Assembly: GCA_910574635.1 (NCBI GenBank)
Contig: CAJTCG010000026.1
Location: forward strand, 1 to 38,042
Direction of reading: 5' to 3'
Source: Oscillospiraceae bacterium
GTDB taxonomy: Bacteria; Bacillota; Clostridia; Oscillospirales; Oscillospiraceae
Length of the DNA stretch: 38,042 nt
Shown here: piece after piece, positions 15,909 through 23,389 of the stretch
How positions within the stretch are numbered: the stretch's first letter is position 1
Layout: each line of letters begins with the position of its first letter
Notes under the pieces: generated by a model
The model's input: the letters and a program-made list of their open reading frames with translations, nothing else
Told to the model about the DNA's origin: nothing
Database searches by the model: none
Program-made: the position numbers and the translations under genes

Positions 15909-17447
15909 TCACAGGGCCCCAATTCCGGGAGATGTACACACGGAAAACCAGCGGTGGGTCTTTAAAGACACCTTCGGCGTGTTCTTGAAAAAATCCAAGA
16001 TCAAATCGGACATCTCAATATTGATTTCCCGCACAACCTGGCATTGTGTATACTCCGGATATCCGCCTGCGCCGCTGGCCCGATAGCTGTTGAGGCAAAT
16101 GGTAAACTCATCCTCATCCTTTACCGCCTTGCCCTGATATGTCAATTCTACAACACGCTGTCCCTCCGGCCTGGAAACGTCAAAGGCGTAGTTCACCCCG
16201 GAGAAATAGTCGTAGTTATAGTGCTCTACCTTCGGTTTCAGGAAGGCGTCCGCCACGCAGAGCCTCCCCTCCTCGTCAACGGCAAAGTATTCGGCGCTCC
16301 GCTCCATGGCCCGCCGCAGGACCGAGCCGGTCACACGCAGGACCGTCAGCGTATTGGTGTAGGGGTACGCCGTCAGCACATCCCTCCGGCGCACGGTTTG
16401 AGGGAACCCCGCAATCTCATTTGCCAGGCTTGTCGCCGCCAGCTGCGCGCCGGAGCAGGACATCTGGACCTCATTGAAGAAGTCCGCAATGTCGTTTCCC
16501 TCCGCCGCCATAATCAGGGGCGGCGCCGGAAGCAGAGGGCGGTCCAGGCGGCCCACCACCGTATCAAGCCAGGTCTGCGCCCCTTGCTCCAGATTGCCAA
16601 ACCTGTCTAGAAGAATGGGATCGCAATCTCCGCCCGCCGGAATCGCCTGGCTGTTGCAGACGATATGTCCATCCGCCACGACGGTTTTAAGAGAAATAAA
16701 CGCCCTGCCGGAATCCGGGGCCTGAACGGCAAAGGTCCCAAAGAGGGACTGTCCCGGAATACACATATGCTGGTGGCCAGTCAGCAGAATGTCAAAATCC
16801 AGCTCCTGGCACAGCCGGTAGGCGATGTTCTCGCTGCTGGCGGAAAGCACCCGGCCTGTGGCGAGGTCCCGCTCAAAGCCGCCATGATAGACGCAGACGG
16901 TCAGGTCCGCCTGTCCCCTCAGCGCCTCCAAGGTCGCCCTGGCCGCCGGAATGGGATCGGTGATCGTCAGCCCGGTCAGATGCTCCGGCCGCTCCCAGAC
17001 GTTCACATGGTCCGTCACAATGCCGACGACGCCCACCCGGAGGCCGTTCTCCAGCACGTGGACCCGGCTGGGAAAACGGACCGTCCCGTCACTCCGCAGA
17101 GCGTTCTGGCAGACGCAGCGGGCCTCCAGAGCGTCCAGATACGAGTCCAGATAGGCCATCCCGTAGTTGAAATCATGGTTGCCCAGGGTCACATAGTCAT
17201 ACCCGCAGCAGTTCATGATCTGAGCAAAGCTACTGGCGTCCTCCTGGGAGTCATGGCAGAAAGCCCCCAGAGGGGAGCCCTGTAAAACATCGCCTCCGTC
17301 TATGATAAGGGTATTGCCGTCTTTTTGAAAGCGGTTGGCGCATTTGAAGAGGCCGAGCTCCCGTTCCTCCGCGCTGCGGTAATCCGTCGGGTAGATAAAC
17401 GCGTGAAGGTCGGAGGTGAAGTAAATTTGCAGCGTCTTTTCTTCCAT
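15909..17447 (-). CDS. Cytosolic metallophosphatase / 5'-nucleotidase family protein
   Basis: The 512-residue protein has the two-domain layout of UshA/CpdB-type phosphoesterases. Dinuclear metal motifs are SDLH (12-15), GGD (51-53), GNHD (89-92), HGG (187-189) and GHQH (223-226). The C-terminal specificity domain shows GNDIADFFNE, YPYTNTL and FSGVNYAFDV, the last being the base-stacking loop pattern of nucleotidases. Most family members are secreted; this one has no signal peptide, so it should act in the cytoplasm. It starts 4 bases after phnE2 with a GTGAGGG site, making it the last gene of a phosphonate-type ABC transporter operon. I infer that it dephosphorylates or hydrolyses what the transporter imports. 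It could also act on 2',3'-cyclic nucleotides. Confidence 0.87.
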   Translation of the reverse strand: MEEKTLQIYFTSDLHAFIYPTDYRSAEERELGLFKCANRFQKDGNTLIIDGGDVLQGSPLGAFCHDSQEDASSFAQIMNCCGYDYVTLGNHDFNYGMAYLDSYLDALEARCVCQNALRSDGTVRFPSRVHVLENGLRVGVVGIVTDHVNVWERPEHLTGLTITDPIPAARATLEALRGQADLTVCVYHGGFERDLATGRVLSASSENIAYRLCQELDFDILLTGHQHMCIPGQSLFGTFAVQAPDSGRAFISLKTVVADGHIVCNSQAIPAGGDCDPILLDRFGNLEQGAQTWLDTVVGRLDRPLLPAPPLIMAAEGNDIADFFNEVQMSCSGAQLAATSLANEIAGFPQTVRRRDVLTAYPYTNTLTVLRVTGSVLRRAMERSAEYFAVDEEGRLCVADAFLKPKVEHYNYDYFSGVNYAFDVSRPEGQRVVELTYQGKAVKDEDEFTICLNSYRASGAGGYPEYTQCQVVREINIEMSDLILDFFKNTPKVSLKTHRWFSVCTSPGIGAL

Positions 17448-17451
17448 GCCC

Positions 17452-18261
17452 TCACCCCCGCGTCAGCTTCACGCGGATCTTGGCGGAGATCCACTCAATC
17501 ATCATCACCAGTACGATCAGCCCCAGGAGAATAGACCCCACCTCGTTCCAGCGGTAGGAGCTCATGGCGAAAATCAGCGGCGCGCCAATGCCTCCGGCAC
17601 CCACCAGGCCCAAAACCGTGGCGTCCCGCAGATTCATATCGAAGCGGTAAATCAGGGTGGACATGAAGTCGGGAAACAGCTGGGGCAGAATGCCGTAGCG
17701 AATTTTTTGGAACGTCGTGCAGCCTGCCGCGTCCAGGGACTCCATAATCCGCTTGTCCAGGTCTTCGATGCTCTCAATGAACATCTTGGAAACCATGCCG
17801 ATGGAGCACAGGGACATGGTCAAAAGACCCGCAAAGGGCCCCGGCCCTGTGACACGGATGAACATCAGGCCATAAATAAAGGCGGGAATGGTGCGGATGG
17901 CCGCGATGGCAAAGCGCCCCAGCAGGGCGATGGGCTTTGGCATCAGGTTCGTGGCGGACAGGAAGGACAGCGGCACCGAAATCACCGCTCCTACAATGGT
18001 ACCGAGAAACGCGATGCACAGCGTCTCCAGCAGGAGATACGCCACGCCGGAGGCCGTGAAGTTGAACAGCAGTTTCGTGTCCGGGTGCAGAATGCCGGAG
18101 AGGATATTCCCCGCCACGCTCAGGCCGTTTCCGGCGGTATCGCTGATCACGACCGTGGAGCTGGACCACGCCAGCAGACACGCCGCCGCGAAAGCCAGCA
18201 GCAATTTCATGATCCAGGTTTTCGGAGCCCGTTCATAGGCCGCCGCAATTGTTTTTTCCAT
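17452..18261 (-). CDS. phnE: Phosphonate-type ABC transporter permease (second PhnE)
   Basis: This is a membrane-spanning subunit of a PhnCDE-type importer (BPD_transp_1 family), 269 residues with about six hydrophobic segments (LLLAFAAACLLAW, FLGTIVGAVISVPLSFL, LLGLIVLVMMIEW). The cytoplasmic coupling loop reads ESLDAAGCTTFQKIRYGILPQ, followed by LRDATVLGLVGAGGIG, typical of PhnE. The start at 18261 is preferred over 18279 because GGGAGG stands 7 bases upstream. It follows the other phnE gene with a gap of 14 bases and precedes the nucleotidase by 4. The pair of different permeases suggests a heterodimer. Confidence 0.9.
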   Translation of the reverse strand: MEKTIAAAYERAPKTWIMKLLLAFAAACLLAWSSSTVVISDTAGNGLSVAGNILSGILHPDTKLLFNFTASGVAYLLLETLCIAFLGTIVGAVISVPLSFLSATNLMPKPIALLGRFAIAAIRTIPAFIYGLMFIRVTGPGPFAGLLTMSLCSIGMVSKMFIESIEDLDKRIMESLDAAGCTTFQKIRYGILPQLFPDFMSTLIYRFDMNLRDATVLGLVGAGGIGAPLIFAMSSYRWNEVGSILLGLIVLVMMIEWISAKIRVKLTRG

Positions 18262-18275
18262 ACCGGCGCCTCCCT

Positions 18276-19097
18276 TCAAGTCAGGCGCTTGCGGACGGCG
18301 TGGCTGAAGCCCTCAATGGCCACCACCGTCACAAACAGGACGATCAGGATCATGCCGACGCTGCTGTACTCCCGCCAGCCGATTTTCTCATTCATGATGA
18401 GGCCCAGTCCTCCAGCCCCCACATAACCCAGAATGGAGGCGTAGCGCACATTGCCCTCCAGGCAGAACAGCGACACAGAGAGATAGGTGGGCAGCACCTG
18501 GGGGAACACCGCCGTGACGAACGCCTGGGTCCGGGTCGCACCCAGGGCCTCCATGGCCTCGAAGGGACCCATGTCCACGGTCTCAATCAGCTCGAACAGC
18601 TGCTTGCCCACATAGGCGAAGGTGAAAACCGCAATCGCGCAGGTGCCCGCCATGGTGCCCAAGCCAAAAATGTAGGTGGCAATCAATGCGCAGACCAGGG
18701 TGGGCAGCGTCCGGACCAGGCTGAGGAACAGTCGCACCAGAAACACCACCGCCCGATTGGTCACAATGTTGCTGGCCGCCAGAACCGCGAAAGGGATGGC
18801 CAGAACCGAGCCCACAAAGGAGCCCAGGAGGGACATCTTGATCGTATCCAGCAGCGGCGTCCAGATTTTCGGGAGATAGCCCGTATTGGGGGGGAACATG
18901 TCGAAGAGGATATCAAAGAACCGGCTGCCGCCGCTGAGCAGGGTCTCAAAGTTAAACCCCGTGACCCGGACGGATACCACGGTGCAGAATAGAATCACCA
19001 GCAGAATCAGCGGCAGACGGGTAAACTTCTCCTCCACCACCTTGCCGTTGGGCAGCTCATACCGATGGGGCTTAAAGAGACAGTCATAGAGCTTCAT
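18276..19097 (-). CDS. phnE: Phosphonate-type ABC transporter permease (first PhnE)
   Basis: The 273-residue inner-membrane permease has an N-terminal cytoplasmic stretch and then about six membrane helices. The coupling-loop EAA motif reads EAMEALGATRTQAFVTAVFPQ, followed by LGYVGAGGLGL, the signature of PhnE proteins. Its ATG overlaps the phnC stop codon by four bases (ATGA), so the two are translationally coupled. It pairs with the second permease and the ATPase PhnC. The sequence does not distinguish phosphonate from phosphite or phosphate-ester specificity, which rests with the binding protein. Confidence 0.9.
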   Translation of the reverse strand: MKLYDCLFKPHRYELPNGKVVEEKFTRLPLILLVILFCTVVSVRVTGFNFETLLSGGSRFFDILFDMFPPNTGYLPKIWTPLLDTIKMSLLGSFVGSVLAIPFAVLAASNIVTNRAVVFLVRLFLSLVRTLPTLVCALIATYIFGLGTMAGTCAIAVFTFAYVGKQLFELIETVDMGPFEAMEALGATRTQAFVTAVFPQVLPTYLSVSLFCLEGNVRYASILGYVGAGGLGLIMNEKIGWREYSSVGMILIVLFVTVVAIEGFSHAVRKRLT

Positions 19098-19852
19098 GCC
19101 GTCTCCTCCTGCGGGCCGGACTCTCCATAGATGCTGCTTAGCACCGTTTGATCCACCGCCTTGGCCGGACCGTCATAGACAATCTGACCCGCCCGAATGC
19201 CGATGATGCGGTCCGCGTATTCGATGGCCAGCTCCACATGGTGAATGTTCAGCAGGATGGAGATGCCCATGTCCTTGTTGATGCGCACAAAATCCTGCAT
19301 GACCTGTTTGGCCGTGACAGGGTCCAGGGCCGCTACAGGTTCATCCGCCAGAATAATTTTGGGATTCTGCGCCAGGGTCCGGGCCAGGGCCACCCGCTGC
19401 TGCTGTCCGCCGGAGAGCTGGTCCGCCCGGATGTAGGCTTTGTCCAGAATCCCAACCTTGTCCAGGGACTCCAGGGCCGTAATCTTATCCTGTTTGCGAA
19501 AGGCCCCCAGCAGAACCCGCCAGAAGGGCATTTCAGGCACACAGGCGGAAAGCACGTTGCGGATCACCGTCGTGCGGGTAACCAGGTTGAAGCACTGGAA
19601 CACCATGCCGATCCCCCGGCGAAAGCGCCGCAGCTCTTTGCCTTTCAGCGTGCTTACGTTGACTCCCTCGACGGTCAGCGTGCCCTCCGTAATATCATGC
19701 ATCCGATTGACGGCCCGCAGCAGCGTGGATTTTCCGGCGCCGGAGCGGCCGATGATAGCTACAAACTCGCCGTCCTGAATGGTGAGGGTCACATCCTTCA
19801 GTCCGACGGTCCCGTTGGGATAGACCTTGGAAGCATGGTCAAATACAATCAT
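19094..19852 (-). CDS. phnC: Phosphonate-type ABC transporter ATPase (PhnC)
   Basis: The 252-residue ATP-binding subunit energises the importer from the cytoplasmic side. Walker A is GRSGAGKST (35-43), the Q-loop is in VFQCFNL, the signature is LSGGQQQR (146-153), Walker B is IILADEP (166-172), and the switch histidine is in NIHHVELA. The ATG at 19852 is taken because GAGG lies 8 bases upstream; the in-frame ATG at 19876 would place the start next to an intercistronic hairpin without a ribosome site. The gene is linked to phnE by an ATGA overlap and lies downstream of phnD across a stem-loop. Confidence 0.92.
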   Translation of the reverse strand: MIVFDHASKVYPNGTVGLKDVTLTIQDGEFVAIIGRSGAGKSTLLRAVNRMHDITEGTLTVEGVNVSTLKGKELRRFRRGIGMVFQCFNLVTRTTVIRNVLSACVPEMPFWRVLLGAFRKQDKITALESLDKVGILDKAYIRADQLSGGQQQRVALARTLAQNPKIILADEPVAALDPVTAKQVMQDFVRINKDMGISILLNIHHVELAIEYADRIIGIRAGQIVYDGPAKAVDQTVLSSIYGESGPQEETA

Positions 19853-19884
19853 TTTGGCTGCCTCATTTCTTTTCATAAACACGG

Positions 19885-19941
19885 AGGAGAGAATATCCTC
19901 CGCGGCGCGGAAGACCCGCGGGCAACTGGATATTCTCTCCT
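19885..19941 (-). other. Intercistronic stem-loop between phnD and phnC
   Basis: AGGAGAGAATATCC (19885-19898) and GGATATTCTCTCCT (19928-19941) form a perfect 14-bp stem. Its 29-base loop holds a second small hairpin (CGCGG-AAGAC-CCGCG). No T run follows. Such structures after a binding-protein gene usually protect its mRNA and lower expression of the transporter genes downstream. Confidence 0.65.
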
Positions 19942-19956
19942 GCCAAAGGTTGGGAA

Positions 19957-21048
19957 TCAGTTCGCGGCCGTCAGCTCTTGAATCAGCTTCTGCGCCGCCC
20001 GCTCGTTGTCATAGTCGGAGGATTGGGCCTTCTGGTAGCCGTTGTGGCTATAGATGGCGATGACCTCTTTCCCCTCGGGCGTATTTCCAATGTTGATAAA
20101 AGCGTTCTGGAGCGCCGCGACCATGTCCGCGTCCATTTTGGGGGAGGTCTTGCTCACCGACACAGTATCATTGTAAATGGGGGCCGTGACGCCAATCAGG
20201 CCGGTCTCCTCCCAGATGGAGCCCTCCCGTCCAAACTCAGTGTTCCAGCGCTCCGCGTAATCGCGGCGGGCGTCGGCGTAGGTCACCAGCACGTCCACCT
20301 GTCCGGAGGCCAGGCGGGCAAAGGCGCTGGCATAGGAGTCCGACTGGACGGCGCTGGCAAGGTCCGTAATGCCCTTGCTGTAGCGGTCCTGGAGCCACAG
20401 GGCGGGATAGATGTAGCCCGCGGGAGAGGAGGAGCCCATGACGCTCCAGTTGGCGGCGTTCAGCTCATCCCAGGTCAGTTCCTCGCCAGCGTTGACCTTC
20501 GCAACCATGGCCTGTCCCTTTTCGGAGGGCCCGGCGATGAGCAGCGCGCGATAGGAGACCGCCTGCTTGTCGGAGGCTTCGGTGGGCGTTCCGTCGTTCC
20601 AGTCCTTCGGATCGTCAAAGTCCTTGCTCAGGCCGTCGCGGGTCGCGGTCAGGATTACGTCGCAGCCGTCGTCGTACAGCACATAGGTTCCGCCGGGAAT
20701 CAGGCCGACATCCGCGGTGCCGGCCACGAGGGCCTCGCCCACCGCCTCATAGGTCGTGCCGACCGTGATCTCCACTTCGCCGATGTCGTAGCCCTCTTCC
20801 AGCATCGCGTCCTTCAGCATCTGCTTCAAGGGCTCCGTGGCAGTGACAATCTCACTGGGTTCACGGGAGGGGACAAAGTAGACGCTCAGCTTGTCCACCT
20901 GCTTGGGGCCGCCGGCTTCCGCCGGGGGCGTGTCAGTATTCTGCTGGCCACCATCGCCGTTGCTGCCGTTGTTGCCGTTGCTACCACAGCTTGCCAGCAG
21001 GCCGAGGCACAGGATCATGGCCAGCGCCAACGCAAGGGCTCTTTTCAT
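19957..21048 (-). CDS. phnD: Phosphonate-type ABC transporter substrate-binding lipoprotein (PhnD)
   Basis: The 363-residue protein begins MKRALALALAMILCLGLLASC, a lipoprotein signal with the lipid-anchor cysteine at 21, then a long low-complexity G/N/S linker. The mature part is the PhnD/PtxB/HtxB two-lobe fold: SREPSEIV near the start, TYEAVGEALVAGTADVGLIPG, SSSPAGYIYPALWL, and SGQVDVLVTYADARR. It catches the substrate outside the membrane and delivers it to the PhnE pair. The start at 21048 has AGGAGG 7 bases before it. It heads the transporter operon and lies 183 bases downstream of the rpiR-type regulator, with a hairpin between them. Confidence 0.9.
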   Translation of the reverse strand: MKRALALALAMILCLGLLASCGSNGNNGSNGDGGQQNTDTPPAEAGGPKQVDKLSVYFVPSREPSEIVTATEPLKQMLKDAMLEEGYDIGEVEITVGTTYEAVGEALVAGTADVGLIPGGTYVLYDDGCDVILTATRDGLSKDFDDPKDWNDGTPTEASDKQAVSYRALLIAGPSEKGQAMVAKVNAGEELTWDELNAANWSVMGSSSPAGYIYPALWLQDRYSKGITDLASAVQSDSYASAFARLASGQVDVLVTYADARRDYAERWNTEFGREGSIWEETGLIGVTAPIYNDTVSVSKTSPKMDADMVAALQNAFINIGNTPEGKEVIAIYSHNGYQKAQSSDYDNERAAQKLIQELTAAN

Positions 21049-21134
21049 GTTGTAACCTCCTAATAAGTTATAATGATTTGCTAAGGGCATACGCCCGTTA
21101 ACACGGAGAAAAGGGCCGTTCCAAGCCCGAAGAA

Positions 21135-21178
21135 AAGCTGTGCGCTATACTTGATAAATAAAGTATAGCACACAGCTT
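21135..21178 (-). terminator. 18-bp hairpin between the RpiR gene and phnD
   Basis: Two 18-base arms pair with one G-U wobble around an 8-base loop, and on the minus strand TTTTCTTC follows. This fits a terminator for the regulator gene or an attenuator ahead of phnD. The symmetric TATACTT/AAGTATA core could also serve as an operator. No convincing promoter was found between it and phnD. Confidence 0.6.
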
Positions 21179-21230
21179 GTGGAAATTTTTTCCCGTTTTT
21201 GTTTTATTTTTCCTAATTTCGCCAGGGAGG

Positions 21231-21983
21231 CTATTCAAGCGGCTTTTGGCTTTTAAAGTAGTATCCCACCAGCTCCTCAAATGCCAGGATTACCCGGCCA
21301 AAGAAGGGATTCGGCATCCCCCCTACCAGCGTCTGTTTCGACCCCTCGACAATAAAGACCAGATCGGACAGCGAGGCCAGGGTGGAGTCCTCTCTTTTTG
21401 TAAAGCAAATGATTTTGAATCCCCGGTCCTTCGCCGCGCGCACGTCGTTTAAAATGGGCACCGCTTCCCCGCTCTGGGAAATCGCAATCAGCAAAGACGG
21501 CTCAATATTGGTGGCGGCGCCTTTGTGTTCCTCATGGAAGATCATGAAGTCGTAAAAATGAACCCGGTTGAACACCATAAAGCCGCAGACGGCCAGCCGC
21601 TGCGCAATGTAGTCCGCGACCAGCTCGGAAAACCCGCTCCCATCGGCAAAGAGCTTCTGGTTCTGGAACTGCCGGAGAAGCTCACAAAACTGACGGCCCT
21701 TCTCTTCGTCGTAGTTATCAATCAGCTCCTGAAGCGCCGCTCCGCTGGAGCGGTCATTTGCGTTGGCGGTCTGTTGCAGGTGATAGTACAGTTCACTGTA
21801 GCCATCAAAGCCCAGGCGCTTGCACATTTTGATAATATAGGTCGGCGAGACGTAGTTTTCATTGGCGATCTGCTGGACGCCGATTCGCCGCTCGTCATTT
21901 TCTATGTGCCGGATAATGCTGGTGATGATCTTGGTCTCTTCCTCGGTCAGCAGGTTTGTCAGGAGATAATAGTTTTTGTTCAT
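21231..21983 (-). CDS. RpiR/MurR-family regulator with SIS domain
   Basis: The 250-residue protein has the N-terminal HTH of the family (IGVQQIANENYVSPTYIIKM and CKRLGFDGYSELYYHL) and a C-terminal SIS domain (ISQSGEAVPILNDVRAAKDRGF). SIS domains bind phosphorylated sugars or similar phospho-ligands. It is probably the local regulator of the phn/nucleotidase operon, sensing an imported or processed phosphate compound. ATG 21983 is preferred over an upstream in-frame TTG because GAGGTG lies 7 bases before it. It reads in the same direction as the operon and is separated from it by a hairpin. Confidence 0.85.
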   Translation of the reverse strand: MNKNYYLLTNLLTEEETKIITSIIRHIENDERRIGVQQIANENYVSPTYIIKMCKRLGFDGYSELYYHLQQTANANDRSSGAALQELIDNYDEEKGRQFCELLRQFQNQKLFADGSGFSELVADYIAQRLAVCGFMVFNRVHFYDFMIFHEEHKGAATNIEPSLLIAISQSGEAVPILNDVRAAKDRGFKIICFTKREDSTLASLSDLVFIVEGSKQTLVGGMPNPFFGRVILAFEELVGYYFKSQKPLE

Positions 21984-22020
21984 AGGACCGCACCTCAAAG
22001 ATCGCTGCCTCCAGCTGAAT

Positions 22021-22218
22021 TTACCACCTTCCCTTTACAATTCTGCCGCCAATGAGAATTGCGGAACAAGTGACAACAAAAAGCAGGTAAAAAAGCCAAA
22101 CAGGACTTAGAACCCACAACCATGGCCACGAAATCAGCCCCATCAACTTCAATGCAATGAAAATAAGGGTTAAAGCATATATTGGGTCGATTCGCTTTTT
22201 CGTCGTTTTCTTATCCAA
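22021..22218 (-). CDS. Small membrane protein, transmembrane Fragile-X-F type
   Basis: The 65-residue product is a two-helix membrane protein: RIDPIYALTLIFIALKLMGLI, SWPWLWVLSPVW, then a second helix and a C-terminal GGRIVKGRW. This matches a widespread family of tiny bacterial proteins labelled transmembrane Fragile-X-F (Tmemb_185A-like). No function is established. It begins with TTG at 22218; the choice is supported by AGGAGGG about 7 bases upstream. A strong promoter lies at 22257-22285. Confidence 0.75.
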   Translation of the reverse strand: MDKKTTKKRIDPIYALTLIFIALKLMGLISWPWLWVLSPVWLFYLLFVVTCSAILIGGRIVKGRW

Positions 22219-22249
22219 AACGTACCCTCCTCTGCGAATTTCGATTCAA

Positions 22250-22289
22250 CAAGTTGATTATAGCATATAGCAACTACTGTATCAACTTG
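22250..22289 (-). promoter_or_regulatory. Strong promoter framed by an inverted repeat
   Basis: Minus-strand TTGATA (22285-22280) and TATAAT (22262-22257) are separated by exactly 17 bases, and a TG one base before the -10 makes it an extended box. CAAGTTGAT / ATCAACTTG arms (22250-22258 and 22281-22289) overlap the edges of both boxes. This is the layout of a repressor operator on a strong promoter. It drives the small TTG-start gene about 32 bases downstream. Confidence 0.72.
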
Positions 22290-22353
22290 TTTTATAAAAC
22301 TGCTTTTTACTGTCCTTCTTGTTCATCGTTTTGCTGTTTTTCGTTGATATTTT

Positions 22354-22564
22354 TTATTTCTTCCCGAAGTTTTTGATTTCTTCGTAAAAAACCACTGCAC
22401 TCCCGACAATTAGTCCTGCTACGAGAATTAACCCTATATTGATGGGGTAAATAAAGCTTTGTTCTGGACCACCGACCAGGATCGTTTGAGTAAGATTCCC
22501 CACAACCCGACTAAAGGCACCAGGACGACAAACATTGCCGCCATTGCAGCTATCACTTTTTCAT
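22354..22564 (-). pseudogene. Frameshifted small membrane protein gene
   Basis: A strong ribosome site (AAAGGAGGG) precedes ATG 22564, but the frame ends at once (MKK-stop). Adding one A to the A5 run would open a hydrophobic frame, MKKVIAAMAAMFVVLVPLVG. A second shift leads to another frame that reads NLTQTILVGGPEQSFIY, then NIGLILVAGLIVGSAVVFYEE, and stops at 22354. Together these make a two-helix protein like its neighbour at 22629-22835. Either two indels killed the gene, or the read has errors in a run of A and near 22510. Confidence 0.45.
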
Positions 22565-22628
22565 CTGTTGCCCTCCTTTATCTCACGATTTTCTTATAAA
22601 TGCCAGTCTCTTTTTTCCCTTGCTTTTT

Positions 22629-22835
22629 TTAGAGGGGCAAACGTAGAAGCCACAGCACAATCCCAGATAATACCGGAAACATCAAAACCAATCCAATCAT
22701 CGCAGCCAAAAGGTATTTCCACAGTTTTATTTCCTGATTACGTTTTTTCCTATCGAAGCAGTCGTAGATTGCTACGGCAATGATAAACAAACCAATCAAA
22801 GTAAAAATCCAAATCCCCATCCACATTTCACCCAT
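22629..22835 (-). CDS. Small two-helix membrane protein
   Basis: The 68-residue product has two hydrophobic segments (IWIFTLIGLFIIAVAIY and YLLAAMIGLVLMFPVLSGIVLWLL) around a basic loop with DRKKRNQ. No family is recognised. GAGG lies about 9 bases before ATG 22835. The C-terminal helix resembles the N-terminal segment of the broken gene just downstream, so the two may be related. It follows the 168-residue exported protein gene by 38 bases on the same strand. Confidence 0.55.
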   Translation of the reverse strand: MGEMWMGIWIFTLIGLFIIAVAIYDCFDRKKRNQEIKLWKYLLAAMIGLVLMFPVLSGIVLWLLRLPL

Positions 22836-22873
22836 GATAGACTACCTCGCTAAACCTAACATAGATTCTCCCG

Positions 22874-23377
22874 TCATGAAACATGCTGCTTTCGGCTTAT
22901 ATCCCAAAAGGCTTCAAAATCGAACCCCGACTCAATCGAGTAAATGCCCGCAGGCGGGGTTTCTATGCTTTCTGACGAAATCGTCGTATTTTCCGATATC
23001 AGCAGTTTGCCTTCTGGATTTACCATTAGTGAGAAGCCGTTTCCATCTTCACACGCAATCAGCACATATAAGGATCGTTCATCTGAAAAGGCCGCCCGTC
23101 CATCCCGAGAAGCCCCCTTCTCATACGATATTTCTAAATTGTTGAAATTCTCATAAAACCAATTCAAGGTAGGCTGGTCTTTAATTTCCCACGGGATCGA
23201 GTCTATATCAGCGAAAACCGACATTTCAACAGGCATGGAATAGGACAGTGTTTTCCATGGATCATGATGTGTCTGGACATATGAGATAACAGATTCTTCA
23301 CCAATATCTCTTGTCAGCGTGAAGAGGCACCAGCAGCTTGTCAGCAAAAGTATATACAGCACCGCGATTTTTTTCAT
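22874..23377 (-). CDS. Small exported or membrane-anchored protein, unknown
   Basis: A 167-residue protein starting MKKIAVLYILLLTSCWCLF, which is either a lipoprotein signal (LLTSC) or an uncleaved anchor. The rest is an acidic extracellular domain with VISYVQTHHDPW, WFYENFNNLEISY and SLMVNPEGKLLIS. No known domain was recognised. ATG 23377 has AAAAGGG 7 bases upstream. It starts 12 bases after the end of the 505-residue gene, so both are likely one transcript. Confidence 0.6.
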   Translation of the reverse strand: MKKIAVLYILLLTSCWCLFTLTRDIGEESVISYVQTHHDPWKTLSYSMPVEMSVFADIDSIPWEIKDQPTLNWFYENFNNLEISYEKGASRDGRAAFSDERSLYVLIACEDGNGFSLMVNPEGKLLISENTTISSESIETPPAGIYSIESGFDFEAFWDISRKQHVS

Positions 23378-23389
23378 AAGCAATCCCTT

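Noticed and set aside
17446..18426. 326-residue plus-strand open frame
   Set aside because: It is antisense to the two phnE genes and rich in H, G, Q and R, typical of shadows of GC-rich genes.
15909..21048. A complete phosphonate-degradation operon
   Set aside because: No phnG-M, phnX or phnW genes are present, only the transporter and a nucleotidase-type phosphoesterase.
19978..21063. 361-residue plus-strand open frame
   Set aside because: Antisense of phnD; no homology text and no start site.
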